From Acidobacteriaceae bacterium (GTDB lineage: Bacteria; Acidobacteriota; Terriglobia; Terriglobales; Acidobacteriaceae), in NCBI GenBank assembly GCA_003152695.1, contig PMAT01000090.1, forward strand, positions 15,712 through 50,765: a stretch of DNA of 35,054 bases. Direction: 5' to 3'. Positions 32,389 through 35,054 of the stretch are shown one piece after another. The notes beneath the pieces were generated by a model. The model was not told the origin of the DNA and ran no database searches. It saw only the letters and a program-made list of their open reading frames with translations. How positions within the stretch are numbered: position 1 is the first letter of the stretch; each line of letters opens with the position of its first letter. The position numbers and the translations under genes were made by a program.

Positions 32389-32652
32389 ATGGACTACAAA
32401 TTTATTCCGGACCTGGCTGCAGAGTTTGCAATGCCAAAGGATGGAATCATGAGCCGCGTACTCCACAAGGATGAGAAGCTCAATGTGACGCTATTTGGTT
32501 TCTCGACAGGCCAGGAGTTGTCAACCCATTCTGCCCCGACGCCGGCTCTGCTGTACTTCCTCCAGGGAGAAGCCGACGTGAGATTGGGTGACGACATCGT
32601 CGATGGAAAGCCGGGGTCTTTCGTCTCGTATAGTCAAAAAAGTCGTGCGTAG
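32389..32652 (+). CDS. cupin-like protein, C-terminus missing
   Basis: The 87-residue frame starts MDYKFIPDLAAEFAMPKDGI and has a half cupin (LNVTLFGFSTGQELSTHSAP, LYFLQGEADVRLGDDIVDGKPGSFV). The second cupin motif with the usual final histidine is absent: the frame ends in SYSQKSRA at the point where a normal cupin would continue into the PxxxPH strand. No continuation was found in the other frames. It is probably a truncated gene at the end of the accessory block. GGAGG precedes the ATG. Confidence 0.62.
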   Translation: MDYKFIPDLAAEFAMPKDGIMSRVLHKDEKLNVTLFGFSTGQELSTHSAPTPALLYFLQGEADVRLGDDIVDGKPGSFVSYSQKSRA

Positions 32653-32692
32653 GGCTGGACCCCTGAAAGGTCACTATCATGGTTTCAGGTTT

Positions 32693-33154
32693 TCAGGCGT
32701 GCTCTTGATTGAAGCCGCGGACAATCCGCGACCAGTACACCAACTGTGCCACCAGACTCAACATCCCAAACAGGACCACCACCTCGAATCTCCCCGAGCA
32801 CGGCCAGAACCCCTTCCAGCCTTGTCCTTCGATGCGTCGCAACAGGTTGTCCAAAAACAAAAAGAAAAATAACAGCGCCGTTAGGCTATATCCCTCCCTC
32901 GAATGCTTCTGCACGGTGCTAGGCTCCTCCTCATCTTCTTCTTCATGCTTCAGCCAACACAAGCATAGGAAGCCAGTCAGGAGATGCACCGCGTTGTGGC
33001 CCAGAAACGCCAGGAATGGCAGCATCAGTGGCGACTTCCGCTTGAACAACAGCCCCACACAGGGGACTACGACCTGCGCCTTCACCAGCGCAACGAAAAA
33101 GGGCGTAGCACCTGCACGATACCTGTAAGGAGCATCCTCGGAGTCGGAGGACAT
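32693..33154 (-). CDS. four-helix membrane protein downstream of the Ehr-like genes
   Basis: The 153-residue frame has four hydrophobic segments: FFVALVKAQVVVPCVGLLF, PFLAFLGHNAVHLLTGFLCLCWL, LTALLFFFLFLDNLL and FEVVVLFGMLSLVAQLVYW. An acidic stretch (KHEEEDEEEPS) lies between helices two and three. HNAVHLLTGF resembles small DUF4383-type proteins, weakly. It overlaps the 3' end of the NuoB-like gene by 73 bases; the true start may be a later codon. It is the last gene of this operon. Function unknown. Confidence 0.5.
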   Translation of the reverse strand: MSSDSEDAPYRYRAGATPFFVALVKAQVVVPCVGLLFKRKSPLMLPFLAFLGHNAVHLLTGFLCLCWLKHEEEDEEEPSTVQKHSREGYSLTALLFFFLFLDNLLRRIEGQGWKGFWPCSGRFEVVVLFGMLSLVAQLVYWSRIVRGFNQEHA

Positions 33155-33885
33155 CCTGGAATATATCCGTCAACGGGAATTACCGCGTCTACCGGGCCGA
33201 CTACGGCGTGGCTGGCGCGGAAGATTCCGCCGCTACAACCACAGGCCCCAACTGCAACCACCAGCTTCGGAGAAGGCACAGCATCATAAGCGTTCTTCAA
33301 CGCAGCCGCCATGTTTCGGGTAACTGGACCGGTGACCAGCAGCATATCCGCATGCTTCGGGGATGCGACGAAGTGAATTCCAAATCGCTCCAGGTCGTAA
33401 TAGGGGTTTGTGAGGGCGACGATTTCCGCCTCGCAGCCGTTGCACGATCCGGCGTCGACTTGCCGGATGTTCAGCGCCCGCCCGACCAGCGCCCGAATCT
33501 GCTCTGCTGCCTGAGATAGCGCAGGCTCGTCCTGGACAACTTCAGCCCGGCCCTGGATGTCCCAGCTTCGAATCAGCGCTTGCTTGCTCACACCGCAGCG
33601 AGTGACTTTTTCCGCGTACCGGAAAGTCCCGCCACCTGCTGCGATGCACCGGCCGCAGCCGGTACACTCACCATAGTTAAGAATCAGATGTGTTCGCCCG
33701 GCGTCCTCGTCAATTTTCAATGCCGATGTCGGACAGGCGGCCACTACGCGACGCGCAACCGCATCGGTAAGCAAGTCGGGTTGAACATCCGGCATGCGGC
33801 TTCCCGCGGCATTCACAAATAATTCGCCAATCGAAATCAGCACCTGGGGGCTTCTGAGACTGCGCGCGACGGCGTCGCCGATCAT
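33082..33885 (-). CDS. NuoB/HyfI-like subunit fused to a ferredoxin-like N-terminus (Ehr-type)
   Basis: The 267-residue protein has an N-terminal 4Fe-4S part (Cys51 in AACPTSAL; CTGCGRC at 74-80) and a C-terminal NuoB/hydrogenase small-subunit domain. In the latter the proximal-cluster cysteines are kept: CNGC (148/151), GACGCSGG (215/217) and PGCPP (245). So it can bind Fe-S clusters and pass electrons in a membrane complex related to group 4 hydrogenases and complex I. It overlaps the large subunit gene by four bases (ATGA). It is transcribed after it. Confidence 0.9.
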   Translation of the reverse strand: MIGDAVARSLRSPQVLISIGELFVNAAGSRMPDVQPDLLTDAVARRVVAACPTSALKIDEDAGRTHLILNYGECTGCGRCIAAGGGTFRYAEKVTRCGVSKQALIRSWDIQGRAEVVQDEPALSQAAEQIRALVGRALNIRQVDAGSCNGCEAEIVALTNPYYDLERFGIHFVASPKHADMLLVTGPVTRNMAAALKNAYDAVPSPKLVVAVGACGCSGGIFRASHAVVGPVDAVIPVDGYIPGCPPTPRMLLTGIVQVLRPFSLRW

Positions 33886-35054
33886 CGGTCACATCCGGAG
33901 TACGAGAGATTGAAGCTCTTGTTGATCAGGGGAAAGTCCGCAATGATGTTGCCGGGCATAGCCAACGGCAGCGCCGGCCAATTCTGAAACGAAGGCGATT
34001 TGATGTGGCAACGGGTGATCTTCCCGTTGCGTATTCTCACCCAGTAAAGAAGTTCGCCGCGCGGCGATTCGACGGCCGACAGAGCTTCTGCGTTTCCCGA
34101 TAGTGGCACGGGGACGAGAACCGATCCTGCTGGAAGTTCCTTCAGCGTTTCATTGATCAGGCCCATGGAGATGGCGGTCTCGTCGATTCGGATGCGCGCG
34201 CGCGCCAGCACATCTCCGGACTCATACTGGGGGACGTCCACCTTGATGTTGCGATAGCGCCCGGTGGGATGATCGCGACGAACGTCGAGTTTAATTCCGC
34301 TGGCGCGCGCCGCCGGCCCAACTATCGCCAACTGCTTGGCTATTTCGGCGGTCAGGATTCCCGTCGATTCAAAGCGGTTCTGCAGGGACGAAGTATGCAG
34401 GATAAGACGTGCCATCTGCGCGAAATCGCGGGCCGCTGTCGTGACCATCTGGCCGAGCTCGGCCGCCTCTGCAGAGGACAAATCACGGGTGACGCCCCCT
34501 GGCACGGCAATACCGCGCCAGTAGCGAGTACCGAAAAAGCGGGTTGAAGCCTGGAGCAGAGTTTCCTTAAGGCGCGCGGTGTAGGCGGCCGGCACGCCGA
34601 ATCCGACATCTCCGCACAGCGCCCCAACGTCGGCAATGTGGGCCAGCGTGCGTTCCAGTTCGAGTCCGATCAGGCGCACGGCCTGCGCTCGGGGTGGCAC
34701 AGAGATCGCCAATGCATTTTCAATTGCCTGGCAGTAGGCCACGGCGTGGGAGAAGCAGTTGTCGCCGGAAACTGATTCGGCAATCATCACCCCGTCCATC
34801 ACCGCGGTGTTTTCGAAGAGCTTCTCCGTGCCCTTGTGGGTGTAGAAGTGCCGCAATTCGAGATGGAGCACGGTATCGCCGACTACGCTGAAGCGGAAAT
34901 GCCCCGGCTCAATGATGCCGGCGTGTATGGGACCGACGGGCACTTCGCAAACCCCGTCTCCTTGCACTCTGAGGAAGTGGTATTGGCCTTCCGCCCACGG
35001 CACATGCGAAGGATCGTCGATCATGGGATGGACGTTTTCCGGCCAATTCTCGTG
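33882..35054 (-). CDS. NuoD/HycE-like large subunit of an Ehr-type complex, Ni ligands lost (5' partial)
   Basis: The frame is open to the window end (HENWPENVHP before ATG 35024), so the N-terminal NuoC-like part lies outside; 390 residues are visible. It is homologous to the HycE/HyfG large subunit. The two Ni-binding pairs are altered: in the CGIC position the sequence is SGDN (about 34758-34769, inside ESVSGDNCFSHAVAY) and the DPCxxC end is replaced by NLSYSG before CDR at the C-terminus. All four Cys ligands are therefore absent. Such proteins belong to energy-converting hydrogenase-related (Ehr) complexes that do not make hydrogen but may pump ions. Ligand loss is seen in the sequence; the role is inference. 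Confidence 0.9.
   Translation of the reverse strand, partial: HENWPENVHPMIDDPSHVPWAEGQYHFLRVQGDGVCEVPVGPIHAGIIEPGHFRFSVVGDTVLHLELRHFYTHKGTEKLFENTAVMDGVMIAESVSGDNCFSHAVAYCQAIENALAISVPPRAQAVRLIGLELERTLAHIADVGALCGDVGFGVPAAYTARLKETLLQASTRFFGTRYWRGIAVPGGVTRDLSSAEAAELGQMVTTAARDFAQMARLILHTSSLQNRFESTGILTAEIAKQLAIVGPAARASGIKLDVRRDHPTGRYRNIKVDVPQYESGDVLARARIRIDETAISMGLINETLKELPAGSVLVPVPLSGNAEALSAVESPRGELLYWVRIRNGKITRCHIKSPSFQNWPALPLAMPGNIIADFPLINKSFNLSYSGCDR

Noticed and set aside
1-35054. CRISPR array, tRNA or rRNA genes
   Set aside because: No spaced identical repeats and no cloverleaf or rRNA-like stretch were seen by reading; short tRNAs could still be missed.

Overview
This window looks like a chromosomal segment of a GC-rich soil bacterium, most likely an acidobacterium (Terriglobia/Koribacter-like). 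That placement is an inference from gene style (PQQ-like beta-propeller, ClC channel, BON lipoprotein, qNOR, Ehr-type complex); no rRNA or tRNA gene was seen to confirm it.

Layout. 1-7.4 kb is housekeeping: the end of an HD hydrolase, an AI-2E/PerM permease, a YgiN-like monooxygenase, purA, mutM, a ROK sugar kinase, a DinB-like protein, a prepilin peptidase and a short family-2 glycosyltransferase. 7.5-14.8 kb holds a BON-domain lipoprotein with a clear terminator, a NarL-type two-component pair, a small secreted protein, a lipoprotein and a membrane-anchored PQQ-type beta-propeller. A degenerate heptanucleotide repeat lies between the last two. 15.05-18.08 kb is an intact IS1595-type transposon of 3,027 bp. 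Its 31-bp inverted termini and an 8-bp target duplication can be read directly. It carries a DDN transposase, a 47-codon antisense gene and two membrane/coiled-coil passenger genes. 18.1-20.3 kb is a marR-clc pair with a palindromic operator.

20.5-32.7 kb is an accessory region with a nitric-oxide, iron and copper theme. It encodes a quinol nitric oxide reductase (qNOR) with a coupled three-helix protein carrying a transposase-like Cys motif, two hemerythrins, a ferritin-like protein, a cupredoxin, an orphan SdhB-like iron-sulfur protein, a PAS-LuxR regulator with clustered cysteines, a 7Fe-type ferredoxin, a cyclic-nucleotide-binding protein without a DNA-binding domain, two cupins, and DUF488, DUF4440 and HVA1/DUF2945 proteins. 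Two of these genes (hemerythrin at 22.8 kb, ferredoxin at 32.17 kb) carry single-base frameshifts, and others are shortened. This suggests decay or assembly indels.

32.7-35.05 kb, on the minus strand and running out of the window, is the end of an operon for an energy-converting hydrogenase-related (Ehr-like) complex. Its NuoD/HycE-like large subunit has lost all four Ni-binding cysteines, while the NuoB-like subunit keeps its Fe-S cysteines.

How the genes may work together (inference): qNOR removes NO; hemerythrins, ferritin and ferredoxin would buffer or repair iron and Fe-S centres; the PAS-LuxR and cNMP-domain proteins would sense redox or NO state; the Ehr-like complex would couple electron transfer to ion translocation.
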